A DNA stretch of 64,000 bases from JAGWRI01 sp035700805 (GTDB lineage Bacteria > Gemmatimonadota > Gemmatimonadetes > Gemmatimonadales > Gemmatimonadaceae). Positions 1 through 7,263 of the stretch are shown here, one piece after another. The number at the start of each line of letters is the position of its first letter. Position 1 is the stretch's first letter. A program made the position numbers and the translations under genes. Under the pieces are notes generated by a model. It ran no database searches, was not told the origin of the DNA, and was given only the letters and a program-made list of their open reading frames with translations. Where the stretch lies: positions 1 through 64,000 of the forward strand of contig DASSOG010000053.1 in NCBI GenBank assembly GCA_035700805.1. The letters run 5' to 3'.

Positions 1-216
1 TTGCAGTCCGGACTCGGCGGCGTACGTGAGGTCGCGCTGGTGTTCCGTGGCCTTGGCCAGCAACGACGCGTTGGACGACAGGATGATGGCGGCGGTAGCC
101 AGCGCCCCGATGACCAGGGTGAAGATCAACGCGACGCCGAGGGCAAAGCCGTTGCGTGACGTGGCGGCGCGGCGGGGTAGTCCGCTTGCGGTGGGCCGGG
201 TACGCAGTCCGTTCAT
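1..216 (-). CDS. PilX-like minor pilin, C-terminus off the left edge (partial)
   Basis: Only the first 72 residues are present. The start ATG at 216..214 overlaps the TGA of the upstream PilW-like gene by 4 bases (ATGA), so the two are translationally coupled. The protein has a basic leader, a Gly23-Phe24 step followed by FALGVALIF, and one hydrophobic segment to about residue 48. That is a class III signal as in PilX-type minor pilins, which commonly lack Glu at +5; here +5 is Val. The segment continues into an AESGLQ stretch, common in PilX N-terminal domains. The likely role is a minor pilin that primes type IV pilus or type II secretion pseudopilus assembly in the inner membrane. The family call rests on the N-terminus only. 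Confidence 0.75.
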   Translation of the reverse strand, partial: MNGLRTRPTASGLPRRAATSRNGFALGVALIFTLVIGALATAAIILSSNASLLAKATEHQRDLTYAAESGLQ

Positions 217-1385
217 GGCACGATCACCGTACCGGTGGCGGTCACCGACGAGGTGGCTGGTGTGCAATCCTGCGAGGCCACACCGTACACCCACGCGTCC
301 CCGTGCGTTACGGCGTTATCAGTGAAGGAATAGCTGGAGGCGCCTGCGGGCACCGCGCTGTACGGTTGGGTGAATGTGGTGGCGGAACTCGGGCGTCGGT
401 AGATGATGTACCGATAGATGTCGTTCTCGCCGGCCCCGTCGTCGGCGGAGGGCAGCCAGCTGACCTTCACCCAGGGCGACGTGGCACCGGCCAGCGATGT
501 GGTGGTGGTGGGTGTGACCGGCGATGGCTCCTGGCCGCAACTGCTGCGCGGATCGAGCCCCGCGTTCAACAGGTTGATCGTCGTCACCAGTGGGCGGAGC
601 ACGTCGCCACCGCGCGGGTCGTGGTACACGGCCTTGAGCGTCACGCGCACGGCGCGGATGCTGTCAATGAGCGCATAGCTCCCAGTATCGCCCGGTGAGC
701 CGTGGGCAGCGGCATAATGGTAGGTGGGCAGGGAGGCGTTGGGCACGGGTGCCAGCGTATCGGCGGCCGTGACCCGAAAGTACTGGAATACGGTGTCGCC
801 TGGCGAATACTTGATGCCGCGGGCCACCGCGCGAGGCGTCGTGGCGTTCACGCGCCTGAACAGGATGTATTCGGTGCTGAGTGTGCTCGTGGAATCCTTG
901 GACAGGTAATACGAGATTGTCTCAGCGCCGCCCAGCAGTCCACTTGCCTGATGGTACGAGCTGTCGGGGTAGGTGAACGACGAGTTGGGAAGCGTGATGG
1001 CATTGCTGGCGAGCATCGCCGATGTCGCGCTGCTGTCGGCGCTGGCGTCGTGGTACACCGCAAACGGGTCGGCCGCCGCGCGGGAGATCAGGTCCACATT
1101 GAAGGTGATGGCCGTGTTCGACGCCTGCACCAGGATTGGCTGGGCGGGCGTGGCGCCGGTGCCTGCCACGCGCAGGTCGCGGTCGATGCTGGTGAGGCCG
1201 AAGCGCGCGTTGGCCAGCGCCTCGAGGCTTCCCGACTGCTTGGCCAAAAGCGACGAGCTTTGCCGGAACGTCTGCACCGCGATGGCCACGATGATCATCA
1301 TGATGAACAGCGACACCAGCAGCTCCAGCAGGGTGAACCCCTGGCGCGGCCGCCCGGAACTGATGGTCACGTCAGAAGGCCGCAA
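213..1385 (-). CDS. PilW-like type IV minor pilin with C-terminal fibronectin-III-like domain
   Basis: The protein has 390 residues. Residues 12-40 form a prepilin signal: Gly16/Phe17 cleavage site, FTLLE with Glu at +5, then a hydrophobic helix (SLFIMMIIVAIAV). PilW-family proteins act with PilV and PilX at the pilus tip. The middle (about 60-285) is a beta-rich Ser/Thr region. Residues about 300-385 look like a fibronectin type III domain, with VKVSW, then YRYIIYRR, then a late AWVYGVASQD strand, after a Thr-rich linker (TPTTTTS). The gene overlaps PilV upstream by 14 bases and PilX downstream by 4. The FnIII reading is from strand pattern only; it could aid adhesion or tip display. Confidence 0.8.
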   Translation of the reverse strand: MRPSDVTISSGRPRQGFTLLELLVSLFIMMIIVAIAVQTFRQSSSLLAKQSGSLEALANARFGLTSIDRDLRVAGTGATPAQPILVQASNTAITFNVDLISRAAADPFAVYHDASADSSATSAMLASNAITLPNSSFTYPDSSYHQASGLLGGAETISYYLSKDSTSTLSTEYILFRRVNATTPRAVARGIKYSPGDTVFQYFRVTAADTLAPVPNASLPTYHYAAAHGSPGDTGSYALIDSIRAVRVTLKAVYHDPRGGDVLRPLVTTINLLNAGLDPRSSCGQEPSPVTPTTTTSLAGATSPWVKVSWLPSADDGAGENDIYRYIIYRRPSSATTFTQPYSAVPAGASSYSFTDNAVTHGDAWVYGVASQDCTPATSSVTATGTVIVP

Positions 1386-1776
1386 TGATCGTGGTCTTCC
1401 GCACAGTGTCCGGCATGGCCGGATTGGACACGAGCACCGTCACGATGCGGTAGTCCACGCTGTCGCTCACGCCTCCGCCCACATGCCGGATAATGGTCTT
1501 GCGCACATAGCCGGGATATCCGGGAACGGAGGCCTCGGTGCCTGCATAGCGCGTGTCGAGGCTCGCATAGGACAGCGCGCTCTTGATGGTCTCGATTCGA
1601 TCAGTCGCCAACTCATTGGCCGTGCCCAGCGTCCTGGCGTCGGTTCCGGCATGCGCCATGTTGGACACGAACAGGGCGAGGCCAAGGAGCGCCATGCCCA
1701 GGACGAGCAGTGCGACAATGACCTCCACCAGGGTGAATGCATTCCGCGCACGCCTGCGGCGACGGCGCAGCTTCAT
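1372..1776 (-). CDS. PilV-like type IV prepilin
   Basis: The protein has 134 residues. I start it at the ATG at 1776..1774, because GGAGG sits about 6 bases upstream and because the long in-frame extension ahead of it is Pro/Arg-rich and unlike a leader. The start gives MKLRRRRRRARNA followed by FTLVE: a strongly basic prepilin leader with an Ala13/Phe14 cleavage step (Ala rather than Gly at -1) and Glu at +5, then a single hydrophobic helix (VIVALLVLGMALLGLALFV). This fits the prepilin peptidase recognition pattern. It is the first gene of the pilV-pilW-pilX order and presumably supplies the promoter for that operon in the 1777-1949 gap. Confidence 0.8.
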   Translation of the reverse strand: MKLRRRRRRARNAFTLVEVIVALLVLGMALLGLALFVSNMAHAGTDARTLGTANELATDRIETIKSALSYASLDTRYAGTEASVPGYPGYVRKTIIRHVGGGVSDSVDYRIVTVLVSNPAMPDTVRKTTIIAAF

Positions 1777-1949
1777 CACGATCCTCCGGTCGACGGGACT
1801 CCGCGGCCGTCCGTCCGGTGGACAGGCTGCCGCCGGCAGGAAACTAGGGCGGAAGTCGTCCCTTGGCGATTGCGCCGGCGGCATTCCCTGTCGCTCTACG
1901 ACGGGCTCAGCGGTTAATTTGTCCACAATCGCCATCACCACCTCTCCAT

Positions 1950-2447
1950 ATGCCGCTCATCAACTTCTCCGAACTGCCGGCCACGTCCCGTGTGTGGGTG
2001 TTTGCCTGTGAGCAGCCCCTGGCCGGCGAACAGGCCGCGCCAGTACTGGCCGCAGTGGACGCATACCTGACGCGCTGGAATGCCCACGGTGCCCCGCTGC
2101 GATCGGCCCGCGAATGGCGGCATGACCGGTTCCTCGTCGTCGGTATCGACCCCACGGCTGAACAGGCGTCCGGCTGTTCCATTGATGGCCTGTTCCGCAC
2201 GCTCCGGGAGATTGGTGCGTCGGCCGGCACCCAGGTGCTGGCCGGTGGCCGCGTCTTTTACCGCGCACCCGACGCGACGGTCCGTGTCGCCACTCGCAAG
2301 GAATTTTCGGCGGCCGCGGCGCGCGGGGATGTGACCGCCGATACTCCAGTCTTCGACACCAGCGTCATTCTGGCCGAAGACTGGCGCACCGGGTTTGAGC
2401 GGCGGGCGGGCGACGCCTGGACCGCGGAGCTGCTGGCCGCTAACTGA
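1950..2447 (+). CDS. Conserved short protein of the mislabelled 'ABC transporter ATPase' family
   Basis: The protein has 165 residues from the ATG at 1950 (MPLINFSELPATSRVWVFA). It contains no Walker A or B motif. The opening pattern (P-x-x-ARVW), the 'ARW..HG.PL' region and the GCSID motif at mid-length match, from memory, a conserved family of Bacteroidota and Gemmatimonadota proteins that databases often mis-annotate as ABC ATPases; its function is unknown to me. GCSID is the most conserved patch and might be an active or binding site. The gene diverges from the pilin operon and its 3' end overlaps the convergent aldolase gene by 8 bases. No Shine-Dalgarno site is evident. Confidence 0.65.
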   Translation: MPLINFSELPATSRVWVFACEQPLAGEQAAPVLAAVDAYLTRWNAHGAPLRSAREWRHDRFLVVGIDPTAEQASGCSIDGLFRTLREIGASAGTQVLAGGRVFYRAPDATVRVATRKEFSAAAARGDVTADTPVFDTSVILAEDWRTGFERRAGDAWTAELLAAN

Positions 2448-3480
2448 GCCAGCGGTCCCGGTTCTCCTGCACAAACGCGTCGTCGGTCAGCTCGGGATGC
2501 GCGGCCCGCAGATGCGCAATGGCCCGCCGCTGGCCGGGCGAGAGGACTTCACGCGGATCCAGGCACCAGACACCGCGCATCAGGCCCTGCGTGCGCAGCA
2601 CTTCGTGGATGCCCGGAATGCATCCTGCAAAGGCGTGAGACGCATCAAAGATCACGCCGTTGGCGGCGGTGAGGGTGGCGCCAAGGGCCAGCAGCGAAGC
2701 TGGCACTTGGCGCGTGGTGCGAACCGTCTTGACGGCCGCCAGGAGGTCCACCGCTCGCCTGGTCCACACGGCCCAGTGGCCGAGCAGGCCGCCATCCATC
2801 CAGCGGGTGGCCACGGTGCCGCCCACTGCGACCGGCACTGGCGTCATCAGGTCGGCGATGATGTTGTCGTCATTGCCGGTGTAGAGCGCCACGTCGTCGC
2901 GCCCCGATTCCAGGATGGCGTGCACGACGTCGAGCGTGGCATAGCGATTGAACGGCGCCACCTTCACGGCCCACAGGCCGGGCAGCTCGCAGAGATCGCG
3001 CCAGAACGCGGGTGACAGTACGCGCCCGCCAACAGCGGGTTGCAGGTAGAACGCAAAGAGCGGAAGTACCTCCGAGACCGCGCGGCAGTGCCGCACGAGC
3101 GCGCGGTCGTCCAGATGGTCCAGTCCGGCCAGGCTCACCAGCGCCAGGTCATATCCCAGCGTGCGCGCCACGTTCGCCTCGGCGCATGCTGCTTTCGTGG
3201 ACCCAGTGACGCCGGCCACGAGCGCGAGGCGTCGGCTGGGCGGCGCCCACGCCCTGGCGGACTCGGCGGCCAGCTCCAGCACGGGGCGGTACAATCCATG
3301 TTCGCGAATGGCAAACTGGGTGGTGTGCACCCCCACGGCGAGTCCACCGGCCCCGGCGTCCACGTAATAACGGGTCAGGGCGCGCTGGTGCCGCTCGTCG
3401 AGCGTGCGGCGCGGCGTAAGCGCCAGGGGGTGCGCGGGGATGACCTGTCCCTCCCTTAGGCGGGCGCGCAGTTCGTCCAT
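2440..3480 (-). CDS. Dihydrodipicolinate synthase/N-acetylneuraminate lyase (DapA) family aldolase
   Basis: The protein has 346 residues, longer than the usual 290-300 of DapA. Family members are class I aldolases that form a Schiff base with pyruvate or a 2-keto acid. The barrel Tyr (Tyr145 in FAFYLQP) and the Schiff-base Lys (Lys173 in AVKVAPFNRY) are both in place, so catalysis looks intact. The usual GTTGE phosphate/carboxylate loop is replaced by VGVHTTQF, arguing against true dihydrodipicolinate synthase and for a sugar-acid or hydroxy-keto-acid substrate. The start overlaps the epimerase stop by one base (TGATG), so the pair is coupled. The likely role is catabolism of a sugar acid; the substrate is unknown. 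Confidence 0.8.
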   Translation of the reverse strand: MDELRARLREGQVIPAHPLALTPRRTLDERHQRALTRYYVDAGAGGLAVGVHTTQFAIREHGLYRPVLELAAESARAWAPPSRRLALVAGVTGSTKAACAEANVARTLGYDLALVSLAGLDHLDDRALVRHCRAVSEVLPLFAFYLQPAVGGRVLSPAFWRDLCELPGLWAVKVAPFNRYATLDVVHAILESGRDDVALYTGNDDNIIADLMTPVPVAVGGTVATRWMDGGLLGHWAVWTRRAVDLLAAVKTVRTTRQVPASLLALGATLTAANGVIFDASHAFAGCIPGIHEVLRTQGLMRGVWCLDPREVLSPGQRRAIAHLRAAHPELTDDAFVQENRDRWLS

Positions 3481-4541
3481 CAGAACGCTCCGTCGCGGAC
3501 GTCGAAATGTGTTGGCTTGCCAAGCAGCGGCCTGCCGGCGCGTACCCAGTCGGCCACCCAGTCGAGCATGGTGTCGGTGGGTACCTCGGGCGCGCCGAGG
3601 GTCCGCGCCATGCGGTCCGAGTTGCTGAGCAAGGCGTCGGTAGCTTCGGTGCCGGCAAACCGAGGTTCGCGATCCAGCCGCCGGCCCAGCGCCAATGCAA
3701 CTTCTCTTACAGAGAGGGCCTCGCGACCCGTGACGTTCAATACGAACGCGGGGGAGCCGGCGTGTGGCAGCAGCTCGAGCGCGGCGCGGTTGGCGTCGCC
3801 CTGCCAGATGACGTTTACCCGGGCCATGGCCAGGGAGATCGGCTCACCGTGCCAGACGCGCAACGCCAGGTCGGTCAGCACGCCGTAGCGGAGGGCGACG
3901 GCGTAGTTGAGGCGCATGACAGCCACGCGCGTGCCCGTGGCAGCGGCGTGCTCGAAGATGCGTTCGCGCGCCAGGCACGACCAGGCGTACTCGCCCACCG
4001 GAGCGGGCGCGTCGGTTTCGCGGGAGCCATCGCCGTCCGCGGGCGTGAGCGGGTAGACATTGCCGGTGGAGAACACCACGACGCGTGAGCCGGCGTAGCG
4101 GCGTGCACAGATTGCGGGCACAACGGCGTTCATCATCCAGGTGCGATCGGGCGTGTCGTGCGTCCCGAATTTCTGGCCTGCCATGAAGATCACGTTGGGC
4201 GCATCAGGCAGCTCAGCGACCCGGGCGGGGTCCAGCAGGTTGCACTGGACGGTGTGGACTCCGGCCTCCTGCAGCGAACGTTCGGCGTCCGCCGACGTGA
4301 AACGCGAGACCGCGATCACCCGGCGGACGCGCGCGCCGTCCGCCTGCCGAGCGGCGGCCAGGGTCATGCGCGCCAGCGTGGGTCCCATCTTGCCGCCCGC
4401 GCCGAGGACGATCACGTCACCTGGACAACGCGCGAGGGCCGCGACGGTGGCGGCGCGTGGCTCGGAGAGCAGCGCGTCGAGCGTTGACTCATCCGGGATG
4501 CCGCGTGGATGGTTCGCGGGCGCTGGCGACGGCGCAGCCAT
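3480..4541 (-). CDS. NAD-dependent epimerase/dehydratase-like protein lacking the catalytic Lys
   Basis: The protein has 353 residues from the ATG at 4541..4539; the in-frame extension beyond this is Arg/Pro-rich and would cross the predicted promoter. An N-terminal Rossmann fold is clear (VIVLGAGGKMG, residues 43-53) and FSTGNVYP (157-164) is the usual Ser/Thr active-site strand. The extended-SDR YxxxK motif reads Y185-A-W-S-C189, with Cys in place of Lys. I recall a family sharing this YAxSCLxRER signature that sits beside DapA-type aldolases, so the change is probably a subfamily trait rather than decay. It likely works with the downstream aldolase on the same sugar-acid metabolite. Confidence 0.75.
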   Translation of the reverse strand: MAAPSPAPANHPRGIPDESTLDALLSEPRAATVAALARCPGDVIVLGAGGKMGPTLARMTLAAARQADGARVRRVIAVSRFTSADAERSLQEAGVHTVQCNLLDPARVAELPDAPNVIFMAGQKFGTHDTPDRTWMMNAVVPAICARRYAGSRVVVFSTGNVYPLTPADGDGSRETDAPAPVGEYAWSCLARERIFEHAAATGTRVAVMRLNYAVALRYGVLTDLALRVWHGEPISLAMARVNVIWQGDANRAALELLPHAGSPAFVLNVTGREALSVREVALALGRRLDREPRFAGTEATDALLSNSDRMARTLGAPEVPTDTMLDWVADWVRAGRPLLGKPTHFDVRDGAF

Positions 4542-4855
4542 GTGGTGTCCGGTATCGGTGGGTGGTGCTACGCGGTACGGGCGGCGGCGGGTTGGGTCAT
4601 GCGGGAGATAAAACGGGGCGGCGGAGATGACGTCAAGCGTGGGGCGGGCAGGGAACGGGAGTCCAGGTACGGGGCCTCCTGCCCTCGGCCACTGGCGCTG
4701 CCGTGTCGCGAGATGCCTCTTTAGCGTGGCGCGGGCACGGAGTCTGTCACGCGCTCGGCGGCGGCCACGCGGGTATGCCTTCGCGGATCCCCGCCCCGTG
4801 TGCGGTGCCATTTGTGGTTGTAGGGTTCATTCGTTCACCTTTTTCGTATCGTGAA
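4542..4855. other. Divergent intergenic region between epimerase and cupin genes
   Basis: This 314-base gap holds the predicted promoter for the leftward epimerase/aldolase pair. For the rightward cupin/SDR pair I see only a weak -10-like TATCGT at 4847-4852, three bases before the ATG, with no good -35. TGACGTCA at 4628-4635 is a perfect 8-base palindrome. The short open frames crossing the region are Arg/Pro-rich and do not look coding. Confidence 0.5.
4608..4636 (-). promoter_or_regulatory. Predicted sigma70-type promoter of the epimerase-aldolase operon with overlapping TGACGTCA palindrome
   Basis: On the minus strand, TTGACG (4636..4631, five of six to consensus) is followed after exactly 17 bases by TTTTAT (4613..4608, four of six). 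Transcription would start near 4601, leaving a leader of about 60 bases. The palindrome TGACGTCA (4628-4635) covers most of the -35 box and is a candidate operator. Confidence 0.5.
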
Positions 4856-5233
4856 ATGTCAACTTCCCCAAAGTCCGTGAGCTTTCACCGCTGGGACGAA
4901 ATGCCCCGCGAGACCGTCTCGCCCATGCTCGACCGCCGGCTCATTACGGGCGAGCGCATGATGCTGGCGCACGTGTACCTCAAGGAAGGGTGTGTGGTGC
5001 CCCGGCACCGGCACGACAACGAGCAGTTCACCTACATCCTGGAAGGGGCGCTTCGGTTCTGGATCGGGGAGGACGAAAAGGAGGAGGTTGTCGTTCGCGC
5101 GGGCGAGGTGCTGCACATCCCATCCAACGTGTGGCACAAGGCGGAAGCGCTCAAGGACACCTTGGACGTGGACATCTTCAGCCCGCCGCGTGAGGACTGG
5201 CTGGACAAGACCGACGCCTACCTGCGGCGCTGA
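4856..5233 (+). CDS. Single-domain cupin protein
   Basis: The protein has 125 residues from the ATG at 4856; longer readings add only low-complexity sequence. It contains a full cupin motif 1 (GCVVPRHRHDNEQ...EG, with His51, His53 and Glu56) and a cupin motif 2 His (His94 in PSNVWHKAEA), so a metal-binding beta-barrel is expected. Small cupins of this kind act as isomerases, dioxygenases or sugar-binding proteins. It ends two bases before the SDR gene and diverges from the aldolase/epimerase pair, suggesting one pathway for a keto-sugar or uronate-type compound. The exact reaction cannot be read from sequence. Confidence 0.8.
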   Translation: MSTSPKSVSFHRWDEMPRETVSPMLDRRLITGERMMLAHVYLKEGCVVPRHRHDNEQFTYILEGALRFWIGEDEKEEVVVRAGEVLHIPSNVWHKAEALKDTLDVDIFSPPREDWLDKTDAYLRR

Positions 5234-5235
5234 CG

Positions 5236-6027
5236 ATGGATCTGGGACTCAAGGGTCGCTCGGCCATCGTGTGTGCCGCCAGCAGCGGCCTGGGGTACGC
5301 CACGGCGCACGAGTTGGCCGCTGAAGGTGCGAACGTGGTGATTTGCGCGCGCGGCGCCGAACGGCTGGAGCGCGCGCGTCGGGCGATCGTCGCCGAGACC
5401 GGGGGGAAGGTCCACGCCGTAGCCGCAGACCTGGCGACCACGACCGGCATTGAGTCCGTGGTGGAGGCGGCCAGGCGCGAGTTCGGCCAGGTGGACATCC
5501 TGGTGAACAACACCGGTGGCCCGCCCAGCGGGCCCTTCGAAAACTTGCCGTGGGAACTCTGGCAGCAGCAGGTGGACAGTCTCCTGCGGGCCACCGTGGA
5601 GATGACGCGTCAGGTGCTGCCAGATATGAGAAAACGGCAATGGGGTCGAGTGCTCAACGTGACGTCCATCACCGTCAAGCAGCCGGTGGATGGCCTGATG
5701 CTGTCCAATGCGCTGCGGGCCGGGATCACAGGCTTTGCGCGCACACTGGCCACGGAGGTCGCACGGGACGGCGTGACCGTGAACTGCATCCTACCGGGCT
5801 TCACGCGCACCGAGCGGGTGGAGCGGTTGCACGCCGCGACGGCGGAGCGGGAGGGGGTTTCGGTGGCGGAGGTTGGCGCGCGAACCGAGGCGCAGATCCC
5901 CATGGGGCGCATTGGCGAGCCCCGGGAGTTCGGCGCGCTGGCCGCGTTTCTCGTGTCGGAGCGGGCGAGCTACATCACAGGGCAGTCCGTGGCGGCGGAT
6001 GGGGGGTGGATCCGGGGGTTGTACTGA
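5236..6027 (+). CDS. SDR-family protein with the catalytic Tyr and Lys replaced
   Basis: The protein has 263 residues with a classical SDR fold. The cofactor loop reads AASSGLG (14-20), NNTGG (91-95) stands for NNAG, and the C-terminal SVAADGGW matches the usual V(D)GG ending. In the active site Ser144 is kept (NVTSITVKQP), but the YxxxK motif reads L156-S-N-A-L160. Tyr and Lys are both missing, so ordinary carbonyl reduction is unlikely unless other residues substitute. I recall a subgroup annotated as 3-oxoacyl-ACP reductase with a similar LSNxxR signature. It may be a lyase, a hydratase or a non-catalytic partner. It is coupled to the cupin upstream by a 2-base gap. Confidence 0.8.
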   Translation: MDLGLKGRSAIVCAASSGLGYATAHELAAEGANVVICARGAERLERARRAIVAETGGKVHAVAADLATTTGIESVVEAARREFGQVDILVNNTGGPPSGPFENLPWELWQQQVDSLLRATVEMTRQVLPDMRKRQWGRVLNVTSITVKQPVDGLMLSNALRAGITGFARTLATEVARDGVTVNCILPGFTRTERVERLHAATAEREGVSVAEVGARTEAQIPMGRIGEPREFGALAAFLVSERASYITGQSVAADGGWIRGLY

Positions 6028-6043
6028 GGGCGATCAGCGCCCT
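6027..6043. terminator. Candidate hairpin between convergent SDR and ABC permease genes
   Basis: AGGGCG (6027-6032) and CGCCCT (6038-6043) form a perfect 6-bp stem with a 5-base ATCAG loop, starting at the last base of the SDR stop codon. There is no T-run on either side, so termination is a guess from position. Confidence 0.35.
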
Positions 6044-6075
6044 GGCGTGAGCCGTGGTGTCCATCGTTCAGCCGG

Positions 6076-7263
6076 TCACCGTGCCGTCTTCCTGAATCGC
6101 TGCGTCGCCGCGCCCAGCACCCCGACTCCGATCAGGAACAGCACCAGCACCTGCGGCCACAGGATCTGCCAGCCCGCGCCGCGCAGGAATACGCCGCGCA
6201 CGATCTCCAGGAAGTAGCGGAGTGGGTTCAGGTAGGTGAGGTACTGCAGCGACTCGGGCATGTTCGCGATGGGGAACAGGAACCCCGACAGCAGGATGGC
6301 CGGCAGGAAGAAGAAGAACATGGACATGAACGCTTCCTGCTGCGTGGCCGATATGGTGGAGATGAACAGCCCCACCCCGAGGCCGCTGAGGATGAACACC
6401 AGGCTGGCCGCGGGCAGGAAGAGCGCGCTTCCACGAAATGGAATGTGGAACCAGAGGAGCGAGATCACCGTGACGAGGATAAGGTCCACGAAGGCCACGA
6501 ACACCGGTGGCACGGTCTTCCCGATGACCAGTTCCAGTGGCTTGAGGGGGCTCACCATCAACTGCTCAAGGGTGCCGAGCTCGCGCTCGCGTACCACCGC
6601 CAGCGACGTCAGCAGCAACGTCATCATGAGCACGATGGTCCCGATCACGGCAGGCACGTTGTACACTCGGCTCACGAGCCCGGGGTTGTACCACGCACGC
6701 GCGCGAAAATCCACGCCAGGACGTGTGGGACTCGCGGATCCTGCGACGTTCCCCGGCGGCGCGCGCCCGGAGGCGGTTCCCCCACTTCCTGGTCCGCGCC
6801 CTGAACTGTGCGCCGCGCCCCACTGCGAGATGATCCGCCCGGCGTAGCCCAGCAGGACGTTGGCGGTATTCGCCGTGGTGCCGTCCACCAGGAACTGCAC
6901 GCTCGTCGGCCGGCCGGCTGACAGGTCGGCGGCGAACTTGCGGGGAATCTCCAGCGTGGCCAAGGCGTCGCCATGATCCAGGGCGCGCACGAGCTCCGAC
7001 GTTCGTTCGGCATGCGCCGCGACCACGAAATAGCCGGAAGAGGTCATCGCGTCCACGAGCGCGCGGGACTGGGCGGAGTTGTCCCGGTCCAGCACCATCA
7101 ATCGCGCATTGCGGACGTCGGTGTTCACCGCGTACCCAAAGATTATGAGTTGCACGATGGGCGCCACGAACAGCAGGCGCCGTGCGCGCGGATCGCGGAA
7201 CATCTGCCGGAACTCCTTGCGCAACAGCTCGCGCACGCGGTGCCAATTGAGGAGGGCACTCAT
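6076..7263 (-). CDS. ABC-2 type multidrug export permease (YbhR/YhhJ-like)
   Basis: The protein has 395 residues from the ATG at 7263..7261, which overlaps the upstream permease stop by 4 bases. The topology is typical of ABC-2 exporters: one N-terminal membrane helix (about 30-45), a large periplasmic domain, then five helices from about residue 200, including VRERELGTLEQLMVSP after helix 2 and the LSGFLFPIANMP segment. It would pair with the preceding permease and the two ATPases to drive drugs across the inner membrane. An unusual Gly/Ser/Pro-rich stretch of about 30 residues (153-183) is inserted in the periplasmic loop just before the conserved RAWYNP motif. It is the last gene of the efflux operon. 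Confidence 0.88.
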   Translation of the reverse strand: MSALLNWHRVRELLRKEFRQMFRDPRARRLLFVAPIVQLIIFGYAVNTDVRNARLMVLDRDNSAQSRALVDAMTSSGYFVVAAHAERTSELVRALDHGDALATLEIPRKFAADLSAGRPTSVQFLVDGTTANTANVLLGYAGRIISQWGAAHSSGRGPGSGGTASGRAPPGNVAGSASPTRPGVDFRARAWYNPGLVSRVYNVPAVIGTIVLMMTLLLTSLAVVRERELGTLEQLMVSPLKPLELVIGKTVPPVFVAFVDLILVTVISLLWFHIPFRGSALFLPAASLVFILSGLGVGLFISTISATQQEAFMSMFFFFLPAILLSGFLFPIANMPESLQYLTYLNPLRYFLEIVRGVFLRGAGWQILWPQVLVLFLIGVGVLGAATQRFRKTAR

